A DNA stretch of 64,000 bases. Origin: Acidobacteriota bacterium. GTDB taxonomy: Bacteria > Acidobacteriota > JAAYUB01. A program made the position numbers and the translations under genes. The stretch covers positions 1 to 64,000 of the forward strand of contig JAGNHB010000006.1 of NCBI GenBank assembly GCA_018001935.1, read 5' to 3'. The number at the start of each line of letters is the position of its first letter. Position 1 is the stretch's first letter. Below, one piece after another: positions 7,601-15,989 of the stretch. Under the pieces are notes generated by a model. The model was not told the DNA's origin. It searched no databases and saw only the letters and a program-made list of their open reading frames with translations.

Positions 7601-9819
7601 GCCTGCCCCAGGCTCGCGAGGCCGGCGGCGAAGCTCAGGGCCTCGCCCAGGGACTCCTGGTTGTTCCCCACGCCGCCGTTAGCGGTCCCGTCGGCCCAGT
7701 TGTGCCCGTGGAACACGCTGAAGTTGCGCAGGAAGGGGTAGCGGGTGTTGGCCCGGTCGTAGTTGGCGGAGTCCTGCTGCAGCTCCTCGATCAGGGGGAG
7801 GTTCAGCTCCAGCCAGTGGGGGTCGTACCGTCCGATGCAAGCGGCCGCGCGGAGGAAGTAGTTCCAGTGGAAGTGGTGGTCGGTGAAGCTCTGGACCGAC
7901 TGGAAGCCGTCCGGCCAGCCGTAGAAGGCGTTGAACTCGGGGTTGTACTGGAAGGTCCCGGCCTGGTAGGCGTCGAACCACCGGCTGACGAGCCCCTCGA
8001 GGGAATCCAGCAGGAAATCCCGCATCTGGGCGGCCACGGCGGTTTTCGGGAGGTTGAAGTCCGTGTCCCAACCCGCCAGGTCCGCGGCGTTGGCCAGTTG
8101 GTCGGCGATGGGGAGGGTCTCGATCAGGGCGGCCCAGCCGGGGATGTACGTGTTGCCGCCGACGGTGCCGAGCTGCTCGAGGTCCGAGATGATAGGGCTG
8201 CGGGTCCCGTCGGGCTTGAGTTCCCCCTGGTAGAGCCAGGTCTTCACCCCGTCGTAGACGTCCGCGGCCGGCATTTTCCCGTTGACGGGGGCGGCGCCGC
8301 TGAAGCAGGCGCCGGGCAGGAAGGGGAGGAGGCCGCGGGTCCGGAGCTCGCGGACGTACTGGTTCCCGACGAAGGCCTGAAGCTCCCCGCTGGTGCTGCG
8401 CCAGGCGTACTGGGCCTGGATACGGGCCCGGTCCTCGGCCACCATCGCTTTCCGGTGGTGGGGGAAGACCAGCTGGAGGGCGTCGCCCCCCGCCCCGCCC
8501 GTGTCGAACGCCTCCGTGGTCACGCGGTGGAGGGTCCGGAGGACGGCGTTGGGCTGGTCGTACCCCAGGATCTTGGTGACGCCCCCGACCTCGACCGTCA
8601 TGTCGGAACCGGATATCGGGGGGTAGTGGAGACGGGTGCCGGCGATCCGCTGCCAGGCGTGGGGCGCCAGAACGGTGAGGGCGGCGTCCAGGTCCGTCGC
8701 CGACTCGGTATTGTGGGGCATGGCCACCAGGACCACTTTCGTCGCCTGCGGGTTGGAGAAGGCGAACAGCGGCCGGGCGGGGGTGTCGGAGTGGTCGGCC
8801 GGCGTCCAGGCGCCCTGGTCGGCGAGGAGGGCGTAGGAGGAGGTGTTTGGGAACGTGCCGCCGGCGGACTGGACGTTGAACGTCACGGTGAGCCCGAGGG
8901 CGCTCCCCTGGTTTTTCCAGACCGTGACGGCGCCGGGGGAGGCGATCACCCCCGCCCAGGCCGTGAAGGGGGCGGTCCCGGCGGTCCGCTGGAACCAGAC
9001 GCAGGGGCTGCCGTTGGCCAGGGTGATGTCGAGGGAACTGCCGCCGTCGGCGTAGGTGAGCACCAGGCCCCAGTCCGAGTAGCTCTTCACCCGGACGTTG
9101 TCGTACGGCGGGGTGGCGGGGACCGCCGGCGTCTGGGCGCTGACGGGGTGGACGCCGTCCAGGCCCACCGTCACCACCGGGTTGAGGGCCGGGGATACGT
9201 TGCCGTAGGCCACCTCCTGGCTGGTGTAGGGGACGGCGGGGTCGGAGGAGGTGCGGACGGGGAGTTCCCTCAGGTTCGCGCAGTGGAGCCCGTGGATCGC
9301 CACGGGGGCCCCTCCCGTCTTCACGGGGAGGTCGAGGAAGGCGAACTCCAGCGGTTCGCTGAAGAAGGACTTCGTCCGCACGAGCTTGTCGTCGGGCGAA
9401 CGCTCCACCCACCCGCTCCACTGCAGGCCCGCCCCCGTCCACCAGTCGGTGGACTGGACCGGCCCGGCCCCCGTGGCGAAGGCGCTGAAGTACTTGCTCC
9501 CCTGGATGCCGGTGCAGTTCGCGCCGTCGTCCCGGAGTTGGCCCGGGACGAACATGGTCAGGTAGTGGCCGGCGTTGGGCTTGGCGGCACAGGTCCCCGT
9601 CCCGGCGGAGGGGGGGACGGCGCCCGCGCTCTCCACCCAGGAGACGGCTTCCCGGCAGACGACGGTGTCTCCGGCGGCAGCGTCTCCTGCTTCCCCGGTC
9701 GGACCGGCGATCCCCGTCATGAAACACAGGGCGAGGGTCGCCACCCACCACGGCCAGGCGAGGCGGCGGGCGGGCGGGCGGCAGGTTCCGGACCACGCGG
9801 GAACGGGGACGCTGGACAT
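4657..9819 (-). CDS. Secreted GH81 endo-1,3-beta-glucanase with C-terminal beta-sandwich modules
   Basis: A 1720-residue exported enzyme expected to cut beta-1,3-glucans (laminarin, callose, fungal wall). The signal peptide is an Arg-rich start and a hydrophobic core at about residues 22-38. The GH81 catalytic region spans roughly 75-890 and shows the family signature DHHFHWNYF, with D647 as general acid, and NNQESLGEAL, with E722 and E726 four apart as in characterised GH81 enzymes; GHNWADG lies between. From about 1000 to the end run four or more Ig-like units of the form LxLxNxGxxxAxVTLxAYD, also found in the 48237-52568 protein, probably for surface or substrate attachment. GTG/ATG choice: ATG 9819 follows GGGAGG. 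A promoter with TTGACA lies at 9879-9907. It is transcribed alone, with no glycan-use genes beside it. Confidence 0.9.
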   Translation of the reverse strand: MSSVPVPAWSGTCRPPARRLAWPWWVATLALCFMTGIAGPTGEAGDAAAGDTVVCREAVSWVESAGAVPPSAGTGTCAAKPNAGHYLTMFVPGQLRDDGANCTGIQGSKYFSAFATGAGPVQSTDWWTGAGLQWSGWVERSPDDKLVRTKSFFSEPLEFAFLDLPVKTGGAPVAIHGLHCANLRELPVRTSSDPAVPYTSQEVAYGNVSPALNPVVTVGLDGVHPVSAQTPAVPATPPYDNVRVKSYSDWGLVLTYADGGSSLDITLANGSPCVWFQRTAGTAPFTAWAGVIASPGAVTVWKNQGSALGLTVTFNVQSAGGTFPNTSSYALLADQGAWTPADHSDTPARPLFAFSNPQATKVVLVAMPHNTESATDLDAALTVLAPHAWQRIAGTRLHYPPISGSDMTVEVGGVTKILGYDQPNAVLRTLHRVTTEAFDTGGAGGDALQLVFPHHRKAMVAEDRARIQAQYAWRSTSGELQAFVGNQYVRELRTRGLLPFLPGACFSGAAPVNGKMPAADVYDGVKTWLYQGELKPDGTRSPIISDLEQLGTVGGNTYIPGWAALIETLPIADQLANAADLAGWDTDFNLPKTAVAAQMRDFLLDSLEGLVSRWFDAYQAGTFQYNPEFNAFYGWPDGFQSVQSFTDHHFHWNYFLRAAACIGRYDPHWLELNLPLIEELQQDSANYDRANTRYPFLRNFSVFHGHNWADGTANGGVGNNQESLGEALSFAAGLASLGQAAGKPEWTELGLYLYEEEVLAGEQYWFNQDANLDAGSGTFFNGNWPDAYVRYQKNGQPRLNCFAGTVSQTSVSRRTFWSSGYEDYANSILIQAIPLSASSLYISRNPQWLGRVWSEMMVEAADDPNTNKPEYVYNVLYAGLQAQLAGTGASRTDPGPPGALTRAVEPHMPFMGAWKHQGIYWAYNLLRLGRVDATVVADTPAFGVFVKDGTRSFVAYNPGPTPVTVRFRTADTGADVTSFPVPPGSMATKIGTAPLLVEHVGPPPAPDNRLFLRKTAGLGLPCDAAAKPVENLSTTPGAWTIGDQSFPFPADHATRLAKVENSLACLPQAGNAVYPGAALVRAWTGTFWGKVTRNPYTRFSLCTDSALTPFWFHDPSMTRNNLSFRVSYDFDSDGTPDRVETYVNAAMDNSNTFTYKNRVTENQFDVVWPLKHKGVSIDQDRSAGFPDVIPQAHPATVTLEIWGGTDQAGAIYISCEADPATGRASWVQPPYAQPVETRRVLYCPHTASGSGWKTWLHLVNGSDAPDAVTLKAYDAQGVLKETNVVTIPGKGAFSGEMAAVFTGPGTAAANPWLSIEGGTSLTGAVRYVFSEAKDAPAGSESVKGDMVLPLAESPDTALVFPVAWEDQTVTQKPYTGLALTNPNPVPATVTVKAFAGNGGLVGTKTLGIPAMGSLARLLSEIFPRPDYHLDDADSVTVQADQPLLGWEVLGFLNLPGSMALPTVGQNATTSAGPFQLLPDLNTTDYNTELAFLNLGRDPAVFIVNWVLAVSGNAAATKIYDNPLVETCGQRGGPLKTLFPAADTLPAGYLRLACPVSEPATAVEILYAGFSSKADSYALARTLGSPAVRGGPPVRRALLRAAAAQFAQTLPPDDDGAFTLRFPLLVTDPAWAGTLNLINVGSRDGAAYDLKLYDAAGAVVGGATGTLGAHKAVTVDLSSLGGWAGAVWMELSSANGTLSAEYRAVHKTGTVTDKLLVYLGM

Positions 9820-9878
9820 GTTGACCTCCCGGAAGGATCGAATTCCTTGAAAACCCCTCTTGGAAAACCCGTGGGTTC

Positions 9879-9907
9879 AGGCTAGCACCTGGGGACGGGG
9901 CTGTCAA
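9879..9907 (-). promoter_or_regulatory. Sigma70-type promoter for the GH81 gene
   Basis: On the minus strand TTGACA (9902-9907) is followed after 17 nt by TAGCCT (9879-9884), preceded by TGC as in an extended -10. The predicted start is near 9872, about 50 nt before the ATG. Confidence 0.6.
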
Positions 9908-9977
9908 GCCCGGGCCTCCCCGGAGAAAACCGATTTGCGGGTCGTTGATCTTGATGATCTCGTTAAAAGTCCTTTTC

Positions 9978-10066
9978 TCTCACAGAGGCACGGAGGCACG
10001 GAGAACTGTAAATCGTATTTAACAGAATCGACAATCCTTGTGATTCTTCTCCGTGCCTCTGTGAGA
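9978..10066. repeat. Inverted repeat of GAGGCACG quasi-repeats
   Basis: TCTCACAGAGGCACGGAG (9978-9995) is the exact reverse complement of 10049-10066, with a 53-nt AT-richer spacer. The left arm continues into a second GAGGCACGGAG unit. The rest of the 9908-10358 gap shows no gene; a possible -10 (TACAAT, 10309-10314) has no good -35. Confidence 0.9.
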
Positions 10067-10358
10067 TCACGATCAGGACTTCTTGCGGGGGCGTCATGTT
10101 TTGTTATTCGAATACAAATCGCGTTGTTCCGTGCCTTCGTGGGAGAGGAGGACTTTTTGGGAACGCCTCAGCCTTCTTTCGCAGCGGGCGTGCCCGGCCG
10201 GTCGACACGCGTGCCGGGAGAGCCCGGGCGCGACAGCAAGGCGGCGTTCCCACCCCGGCGACCGCCACGCGACGCACAAAACCCCCTCGGAATCGGGTCC
10301 GTGTATGGTACAATTCTTTTCCGCCAAGTTTTCGAGAGGTTTTGATCGCTACAACGCC

Positions 10359-13300
10359 ATGAACCACGTGATTATACGATGCCTGGCCCTTTCGGGGGTT
10401 CTTGCCTGGGGTTTTGCCGCGGCGGGGCCCGTGGGCCTTTTCCACGAGTACCGGCCGGCCGACCCCCTCGGACGGCTGGTGGTTTCGTCGGTCCTGCAGG
10501 ATCGGGAGGGCTTCCTGTGGTTCGGCACGGACCAGGGCGCGGCTCGTTTCGACGGCCAGGAACTCCGGTGGTTCACCCGGCGTGAGGGTCTGGCGGACGA
10601 CGCTGTCCGCGTGATGCACCTGGGCCGGGAGGGGAGGCTCTGGGTCGGCACCGAATCGGGATTGGCCGTCCGGGAGGGCGACCGGTTCCGGACCGTGGGT
10701 GATGCGTCCGGACGGGCCCTCCGGCGCGTCACGGCGCTGTGGACCGACCCCGCGGGGACCCTCTGGGTGGGCTGCGCCGCCGGGGTTTACCTTCTTCGCG
10801 GCGAGGTCCTCGAGCGGTGGCCGCTCTCCGGCCGTCTCCCCCACCCCTTCACCTACGCCATCCTGGGCGACCACGCGGGCCGGGTCTGGATCGGCACCCT
10901 CAAGGGCCTGGCCTGCCTCCGGGACGGGACGCTCCGGATCCTGACCACCGCCGACGGGTTGGCCGGCAACGACGTGATGTCCCTCTTCGAGGACTCCCGC
11001 CGTCACCTGTGGATCGGGACCCGCAGGGGCGTGTCCCGCTTCGACGGCGAACGGTTCAGCAACTTCGGCGTCTCCGACGGCCTGGCCAGCCCGCTGGTCT
11101 TCGCGATCCGCGAGGACCGGCGCGGGCACGTCTGGTTCGGGACGGTGGAGGGCGTTTCCTGCTTCGACGGACGGCGCTTCTCCGTCTTCCGAACCGAGGT
11201 GGGGATCTTCGCCAACCGCGTCCGGTCCATCTTCGAGGACCGGGAAGGCAATCTCTGGTTCGGGACCCACGAGGGGGCGCGCAAGTTCAACGGCCGCCTC
11301 TTCACCAACTACACCCGGCTGGACGGCCTGGCCCACAACTGGGTCTTTTCCATCTGCCAGGACCCGGGGGGGCGGATGTGGTTCGGCACCTGGAGGAACG
11401 GGGTCAGCCGCTTCGATGGGGTCAACTGGCGGACGTTCACCACCGGGGACGGCCTGTCCTCGGACTGGGTGCTTTCGCTCCTGGCGGACCGGCAGGGGCG
11501 GCTCTGGGCGGGGACGGCCATGGGCCCCTGCCGGCTGGAGGGGGAACGGTTCCGGGCCTTCACGGGGGACGGTTCCCTGGCGGGGAAGACGATCTTCACG
11601 CTGTTCGAGGACTCCCGGAAACGGGTCTGGTTCGGGACCCCCGACGGCGCGGCCTGCCTGGACGGGGAATCGGTTGCCTGGTACACCACCCGCAACGGGT
11701 TGCCCGACAACATCGTCAACGCCATCGCGGAGGACCCCCAGGGGCGAATCTGGGTGGGGACCGACGACGGCGCCGTCCGGATCGGTCCGTCCGGCCTGGA
11801 GGTCTTCACCGAACGGCAGGGCCTCTCCTGCGACATGGTCATGTCCGTGGCGGTGGACCGGAAGGGCCAGGCCTGGTTCGGGACCCAACGCGGGCTGTTC
11901 GGCTTCGACGGCAGGGCCTTCACCGGCTACGACCGGTCCAGCGGGCTGAGCGACCCCTTCGTCTACGCCGTCCTCCCCGGCAAGAACGGCGAATTCTGGC
12001 TGAGCACCACCCGCGGCGTGGTTCACTTCAGCGGCGGGGCCTTCCGGAAATACACCGAGACGGACGGCATGATCTCGTCGGTGCTCAACCAGGGCGCCGC
12101 GCTGCGCGACCGGGAAGGCCGCCTCTGGTTCGGCACCACCAGCGGCGTCACGTGCCTGGACCCGGCGTGGGTCAACGAGCCCCATGTCCCGCCCCCGGTT
12201 TACCTGACCGGGCTGCGCCTCTTCGGCGAGGACCTGGAGCCGCGCCCGGGCATGCGCTTCAACCATGACCGGAACTACCTGGAGTTCCGCTTCGTGGGCC
12301 TCGACTACACCTCGCCCGGCGAGGTCCGCTACCAGTACACCCTGGAGGGGCTCGCCGGCGACAAGTGGCAGTGGACGGACCGGCGAACCGTCTCCTACCA
12401 GCACCTGCCGCCGGGCGAATACCGCTTCGTCGTGCAGGCCCGGAATGCCGCCGGCCTGGTGAGCCCGGTCCCCGCGACCTTCGCCTTCGTGGTGCTGCCG
12501 CCCTTCTGGGAGACCTGGTGGTTCCGGGGGCTGGTAGCGGTCCTGGCGCTGCTGCTGGTGCTGGGCGGGTACGAGTGGCGGCTCCGCCGGGTCAAGGCCC
12601 GGATGCGGGCCCGGGCGGAGCGGGACCTGGTGCGCCAGCGGGCCGAGTCGGACAAGCAACTCCTGCAGCAGGAGATCAGTCTTCAGGAAGATTTCACCGC
12701 CATGCTGGCCCACGACCTGCGCAACCCCCTGTGCGTCATCCAGGCCACCCTGGAGATCTTGCAACAGAAGTCGCCCGACGAACCGGCCCGGCATCACGCC
12801 CAGATGGGCCTTCAGTCCGTGCAGTTGATGCTGGAACTGATCGGCGACATGCTGGACCTGGGCCGCTCGGGGAACGGTAACCTCCACCTGGAGCGCGGGG
12901 AGGTGTCGCTGGGGGAGATCCTGTCCACCCTGCTGGAACTGGCCGGGCCGGTTTGCGAACAGAAGGGGCTTTCCGTGGTGGTCGAACCATCCGGGCTGCC
13001 GCCCGTCCCGGGGGATGCGCTCAAGCTCAAACGGGCCATGCAAAACCTGCTGACCAACGCCGTCAAGTTCTCCCCACCCGGCGGCCGGCTCCGGGTGAGC
13101 CTGGCGGCGGTCGACGACGAGGGGGGAAGCTGGCAGGAGTTCCAGGTCCGGGACGAGGGCCCCGGCATTGCCCCGGAGGAGGAACCGCTCCTGTTCCGAA
13201 AGTACTCCCAGTTGAAGCCCGGGATCTCCCAGGGGTCCGGCCTGGGCCTCGCCATCGCCAAGATGGTGGTGGAAGCCCACGGCGGGCGGGTCGGTTTCCG

Positions 13301-13397
13301 CCGGCCCGCCGACGGGCCCGGCAGTGTTTTCTTCTTCAGGGTCCCGCAAGGTTCGCCCGCGCCGTCCCGGCGCGGGGGCGGGGGAGAGGAGGATTAG
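10359..13397 (+). CDS. Propeller-sensor histidine kinase (Reg_prop x14, Y_Y_Y, HisKA, HATPase)
   Basis: A 1012-residue membrane sensor kinase. After a signal peptide (residues 1-21) come 14 two-component-propeller repeats of the form LWxGTxxGxxxFDG, enough for two seven-bladed propellers, then a Y_Y_Y beta domain, a membrane segment at about 720-742, a coiled linker, HisKA with H785 in AHDLRNPL, and HATPase_c with NLLTNAVKF, DEGPGIAPE and GSGLGLAIAK. No receiver or regulator gene is adjacent. The family senses polymers or their fragments in the periplasm; that this one senses beta-glucan, given the GH81 neighbour, is only a guess. ATG 10359 is chosen for the signal peptide; the ribosome site is weak (GAGAGG 10334). 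The last 14 codons are made of repeat palindrome B. Confidence 0.9.
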   Translation: MNHVIIRCLALSGVLAWGFAAAGPVGLFHEYRPADPLGRLVVSSVLQDREGFLWFGTDQGAARFDGQELRWFTRREGLADDAVRVMHLGREGRLWVGTESGLAVREGDRFRTVGDASGRALRRVTALWTDPAGTLWVGCAAGVYLLRGEVLERWPLSGRLPHPFTYAILGDHAGRVWIGTLKGLACLRDGTLRILTTADGLAGNDVMSLFEDSRRHLWIGTRRGVSRFDGERFSNFGVSDGLASPLVFAIREDRRGHVWFGTVEGVSCFDGRRFSVFRTEVGIFANRVRSIFEDREGNLWFGTHEGARKFNGRLFTNYTRLDGLAHNWVFSICQDPGGRMWFGTWRNGVSRFDGVNWRTFTTGDGLSSDWVLSLLADRQGRLWAGTAMGPCRLEGERFRAFTGDGSLAGKTIFTLFEDSRKRVWFGTPDGAACLDGESVAWYTTRNGLPDNIVNAIAEDPQGRIWVGTDDGAVRIGPSGLEVFTERQGLSCDMVMSVAVDRKGQAWFGTQRGLFGFDGRAFTGYDRSSGLSDPFVYAVLPGKNGEFWLSTTRGVVHFSGGAFRKYTETDGMISSVLNQGAALRDREGRLWFGTTSGVTCLDPAWVNEPHVPPPVYLTGLRLFGEDLEPRPGMRFNHDRNYLEFRFVGLDYTSPGEVRYQYTLEGLAGDKWQWTDRRTVSYQHLPPGEYRFVVQARNAAGLVSPVPATFAFVVLPPFWETWWFRGLVAVLALLLVLGGYEWRLRRVKARMRARAERDLVRQRAESDKQLLQQEISLQEDFTAMLAHDLRNPLCVIQATLEILQQKSPDEPARHHAQMGLQSVQLMLELIGDMLDLGRSGNGNLHLERGEVSLGEILSTLLELAGPVCEQKGLSVVVEPSGLPPVPGDALKLKRAMQNLLTNAVKFSPPGGRLRVSLAAVDDEGGSWQEFQVRDEGPGIAPEEEPLLFRKYSQLKPGISQGSGLGLAIAKMVVEAHGGRVGFRRPADGPGSVFFFRVPQGSPAPSRRGGGGEED

Positions 13398-13473
13398 AGT
13401 AAGCCGCAGCTTCAGCGTCCGCGTCGGGACGACGCGTACGAACCGCGAAGTTTGCACGCGCCGTCCCGGCGCG
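13351..13473. repeat. BIME-like repeat: B (inside CDS end), A, B
   Basis: Palindrome B at 13358-13374 lies inside the final codons of the histidine kinase, and palindrome A at 13421-13435 and B at 13457-13473 follow with the same 36-nt register and the same GTACGAAC linker start as at 4061-4113. This is the third locus of the family in the window. A short filler to 13550 holds nothing else. Confidence 0.9.
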
Positions 13474-13564
13474 GGTGGAGGGGTCGGGGAGAGGTGGAGG
13501 GATAGCCGGGCCTCCCCCGTTGGGAACCTGGGCGCTTCAGAGGGTGATCACCCAAAAAAATCTC

Positions 13565-13592
13565 TGTACATCCTTGCCAACCGTGATATAAA
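13565..13592 (+). promoter_or_regulatory. Possible promoter of the symporter operon
   Basis: TGTACA (13565-13570) and TATAAA (13587-13592) are 16 nt apart. If used, the transcript starts near 13599 and has a leader of about 120 nt that contains the hairpin at 13648. Confidence 0.35.
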
Positions 13593-13647
13593 GGCCCGAC
13601 CTCGGGATTGTGTCCTTCAAGAAGCCGGAAAGGAACGAAACGGAATA

Positions 13648-13677
13648 CCCGGCGGCCTTGCGACCGCCGGGGCTTTT
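13648..13677 (+). terminator. Intrinsic-terminator-like hairpin in the symporter leader
   Basis: CCCGGCGG (13648-13655) pairs perfectly with CCGCCGGG (13664-13671) around an 8-nt loop and is followed by GCTTTT. It lies between the possible promoter and the DUF485 start, so it could act as an attenuator. I could not match the upstream leader to a known riboswitch class. Confidence 0.45.
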
Positions 13678-13717
13678 GTATATGCAGGAAGACAAAATAC
13701 ACCCCCAAGGAGTGGTC

Positions 13718-14008
13718 ATGTTCCACGAACCAGCCAAGCAGAGCGGACGGGACCCGGCGTCGGGCTACAAGACGCGGATCGGGATCTGGATGTTCTTCGT
13801 TTACGCCCTCATCTACGCAGGCTTCGTCGCCGTCAACGTCATCAGCCCGAACCTGATGGAGGCGGAAGCCTTCCTGGGCCTCAACGTCTCGGTGGCCTAC
13901 GGATTCTTCCTCATCGTCTTCGCGCTGATCCTCGCCCTGGTTTACAACGGCATGTGCACCGCCCGGGAGAAGGCCCTCGAGGCCGGCCCCGAGGGAAAGG
14001 AGCGCTGA
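13718..14008 (+). CDS. DUF485-type small membrane subunit of the symporter
   Basis: A 96-residue protein with two hydrophobic segments (about residues 22-42 and 60-82) and charged ends, matching DUF485, the small partner found next to acetate/solute symporters. The start at ATG 13718 follows AAGGAG at 13708-13713 with 5-nt spacing; an upstream in-frame ATG at 13682 lacks a ribosome site. The stop TGA (14006-14008) is one base from the symporter ATG, so the two are translated together. Its role in transport is known only by association. A DUF4212 small-subunit identity is the alternative. Confidence 0.75.
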   Translation: MFHEPAKQSGRDPASGYKTRIGIWMFFVYALIYAGFVAVNVISPNLMEAEAFLGLNVSVAYGFFLIVFALILALVYNGMCTAREKALEAGPEGKER

Positions 14009-14009
14009 C

Positions 14010-15908
14010 ATGACCATCGCCATCTTCTTCGCCTTCGTCGCGTTCGTCCTGGGCCTGTCGTTCTACTTCGGCCGGAAGACCAAGTCCGCCAGCGGCTACT
14101 ACGCCGCCGGGGGGCAGATCCACTGGTCGGTCAACGGGATCGCCTTCGCCGGCGACTACCTCTCCGCGGCCAGCTTCCTGGGCATCTGCGGCATGATCGC
14201 CACCGTGGGCTACGACGGTTTCCTCTACTCCATCGGCTTCCTGGCCGGGTGGATCGTGGCCCTCTTCGTGGTGGCCGAGCCCATGAAGCGCCTGGGAAAG
14301 TACACCTTCACCGACGCCATCGACGCCCGGTTCAACAGCCGCGGGATCAAGCTGCTGGCGGCCATCAGCACGCTCGTGGTGTCCATCTGCTACCTGATCC
14401 CCCAGATGGTGGGGGCCGGGGTCCTGGTGGAACCGCTCCTGGGCCTGCCCCACGCCGCGGGGGTGGTCATCGTGGGGGCCGTGGTCATCGTCATCGTCGC
14501 CACGGCGGGGATGACCTCCACCACCTACGTGCAGTTCATCAAGGGGGCCCTGCTCATCGTCTTCAGCCTGGTCATGGTGGTGGCGGTCCTCGTGCGCGGC
14601 TTGTCCACCGCCCCCGACCAGGGCGGGAAGGTCCCCTTCCATCCGCCCCAGGTGATCCCCATCGAATCGGCGGACGGCGCCCCGGTCCCCGCCGACCCGT
14701 CGTGGGCCGTCGAGGAGACCAAGGCCGTCAAGACCGTGACCTTCGTCCGCCTCGCCCGCGAAGGGAAGTCCTCCTGGTGGATCCAATCCGAGCGGGACGG
14801 CAAGCCCTGCCTGGTGGAGACCCAGTGGGAGATCCAGGCCCCCGGCCGGCCCAAGGTGGTCAACGGGGTCGAAAACGGCAAACTCCGCCTGGTGAGCAAT
14901 ATGGCGGTAATAGGCGGGAAGTCGGGTCCCGAGGCGACCACGGGGGGCCTCAACCCCTTCGAATTCCTGGCGAAGATCGGCGACAAGGACAGCCGGATCC
15001 AGCTCTGGAAGACGCAGAAGTTCGACGACGCCTCCGGCGCCGCGGTGACGGTGCACTACCCCTACCTGGTCCCGGGGCCCAAGATCATGCGGCCGGGAGT
15101 CAAGTTCAAGGTGGAAGGGTCCCTGGCGGAGCGGCTCGACTTCATCTCGCTGATGCTGGCCCTGTTCTTCGGGACCGCCGCCCTGCCGCACATCCTCATC
15201 CGCTACTACACCGTCCCCAGCCCGGCGTGCGCCCGCAAGTCCACCATCGTGGCCATCGCGGCCATCGGGTTCTTCTACATCCTGACGCTGTACATGGGCC
15301 TGGGGGCCATGACCAGCACGGTGGTCAACCTGCAGGACAACAACATGTCCGCGCCGCTGCTGGCCCTGTCGTTCGGGACCTTCCTCTTCGCCGTCATCTC
15401 GGCCATCGCCTTCGCCACGGTCCTGGGGACGGTGGCGGGCCTCATCGTCGCCGCCTCCGGCGCCGTGGCCCACGACCTCATGGACCGCTTCGCCCGCATC
15501 CAGATGGACGAGCGGCAGAAAGTCAAGGCGGGGCGGATGGCGGCCCTCGTGGTGGGCGTCCTGGCCATCCTCCTGGGCATCCTCTTCAAGGGGCAGAACG
15601 TGAGCTTCCTGGTGGGGTTGGCCTTCGCGGTGGCCGCTTCGGCCAACCTGCCCGCCGTCATCATGATCCTCTTCTGGAAGCGGACGACGGCCAAGGGGAT
15701 CGTGGCCTCCATCGCCACGGGCGTCCTCAGCTCCCTGGGCCTGATCCTGTTCTCGCCCAGCCTGTACAAGCAGTACGGCCTGGACCCGGCCACCGCCCCC
15801 ATCCCCATCGACAACCCGGGGATCGTCTCGATCCCCCTCAGCCTCCTGGCGCTGGTGGTGGTTTCCCTGTTCACCACCCGCAAGGTGGTCTCCCCGGAAG
15901 ACCGGTAG
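14010..15908 (+). CDS. Sodium:solute symporter, large VC_2705-like subfamily (acetate/monocarboxylate type)
   Basis: A 632-residue inner-membrane transporter of the SSS family. The N-terminal YFGRKTKSASGYYAAGGQIHWSVNGIAFAGDYLSAASFLG is typical of ActP-like members (given here in outline: residues about 14-53). It has the family's usual multi-helix core. A hydrophilic insertion of about 150 residues (roughly 205-355, with WWIQSERDGKPCLVETQ) sits between core helices, as in the long VC_2705 subgroup. The ribosome site AAGGAG is at 13995-14000, inside the previous gene. Likely substrates are short-chain monocarboxylates, from family knowledge only. The neighbouring sensor fusion at 15990 probably belongs to the same operon (81-nt gap). 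Confidence 0.88.
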   Translation: MTIAIFFAFVAFVLGLSFYFGRKTKSASGYYAAGGQIHWSVNGIAFAGDYLSAASFLGICGMIATVGYDGFLYSIGFLAGWIVALFVVAEPMKRLGKYTFTDAIDARFNSRGIKLLAAISTLVVSICYLIPQMVGAGVLVEPLLGLPHAAGVVIVGAVVIVIVATAGMTSTTYVQFIKGALLIVFSLVMVVAVLVRGLSTAPDQGGKVPFHPPQVIPIESADGAPVPADPSWAVEETKAVKTVTFVRLAREGKSSWWIQSERDGKPCLVETQWEIQAPGRPKVVNGVENGKLRLVSNMAVIGGKSGPEATTGGLNPFEFLAKIGDKDSRIQLWKTQKFDDASGAAVTVHYPYLVPGPKIMRPGVKFKVEGSLAERLDFISLMLALFFGTAALPHILIRYYTVPSPACARKSTIVAIAAIGFFYILTLYMGLGAMTSTVVNLQDNNMSAPLLALSFGTFLFAVISAIAFATVLGTVAGLIVAASGAVAHDLMDRFARIQMDERQKVKAGRMAALVVGVLAILLGILFKGQNVSFLVGLAFAVAASANLPAVIMILFWKRTTAKGIVASIATGVLSSLGLILFSPSLYKQYGLDPATAPIPIDNPGIVSIPLSLLALVVVSLFTTRKVVSPEDR

Positions 15909-15989
15909 GCACGCTTCCGCCGGCCGGCGGCGGGCGAGTGCCCGCGTCCGGCCGGACGGAAAGGGAGAAGCGGTTCGAAGGAAAACGGA

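Noticed and set aside
4705-9885. Open frame of about 1.7 kilocodons on the plus strand opposite the GH81 gene
   Set aside because: The GH81 motifs, signal peptide, ribosome site and promoter are all on the minus strand; the plus frame is Gly/Arg/Val-rich shadow sequence.
10286-10314. Promoter for the histidine kinase at TACAAT 10309
   Set aside because: No -35 element or extended -10 is present, so the support was judged too weak to list.
10083-10358. Longer N-terminus for the histidine kinase
   Set aside because: It would put 92 non-conserved residues before a clear signal peptide at 10359.
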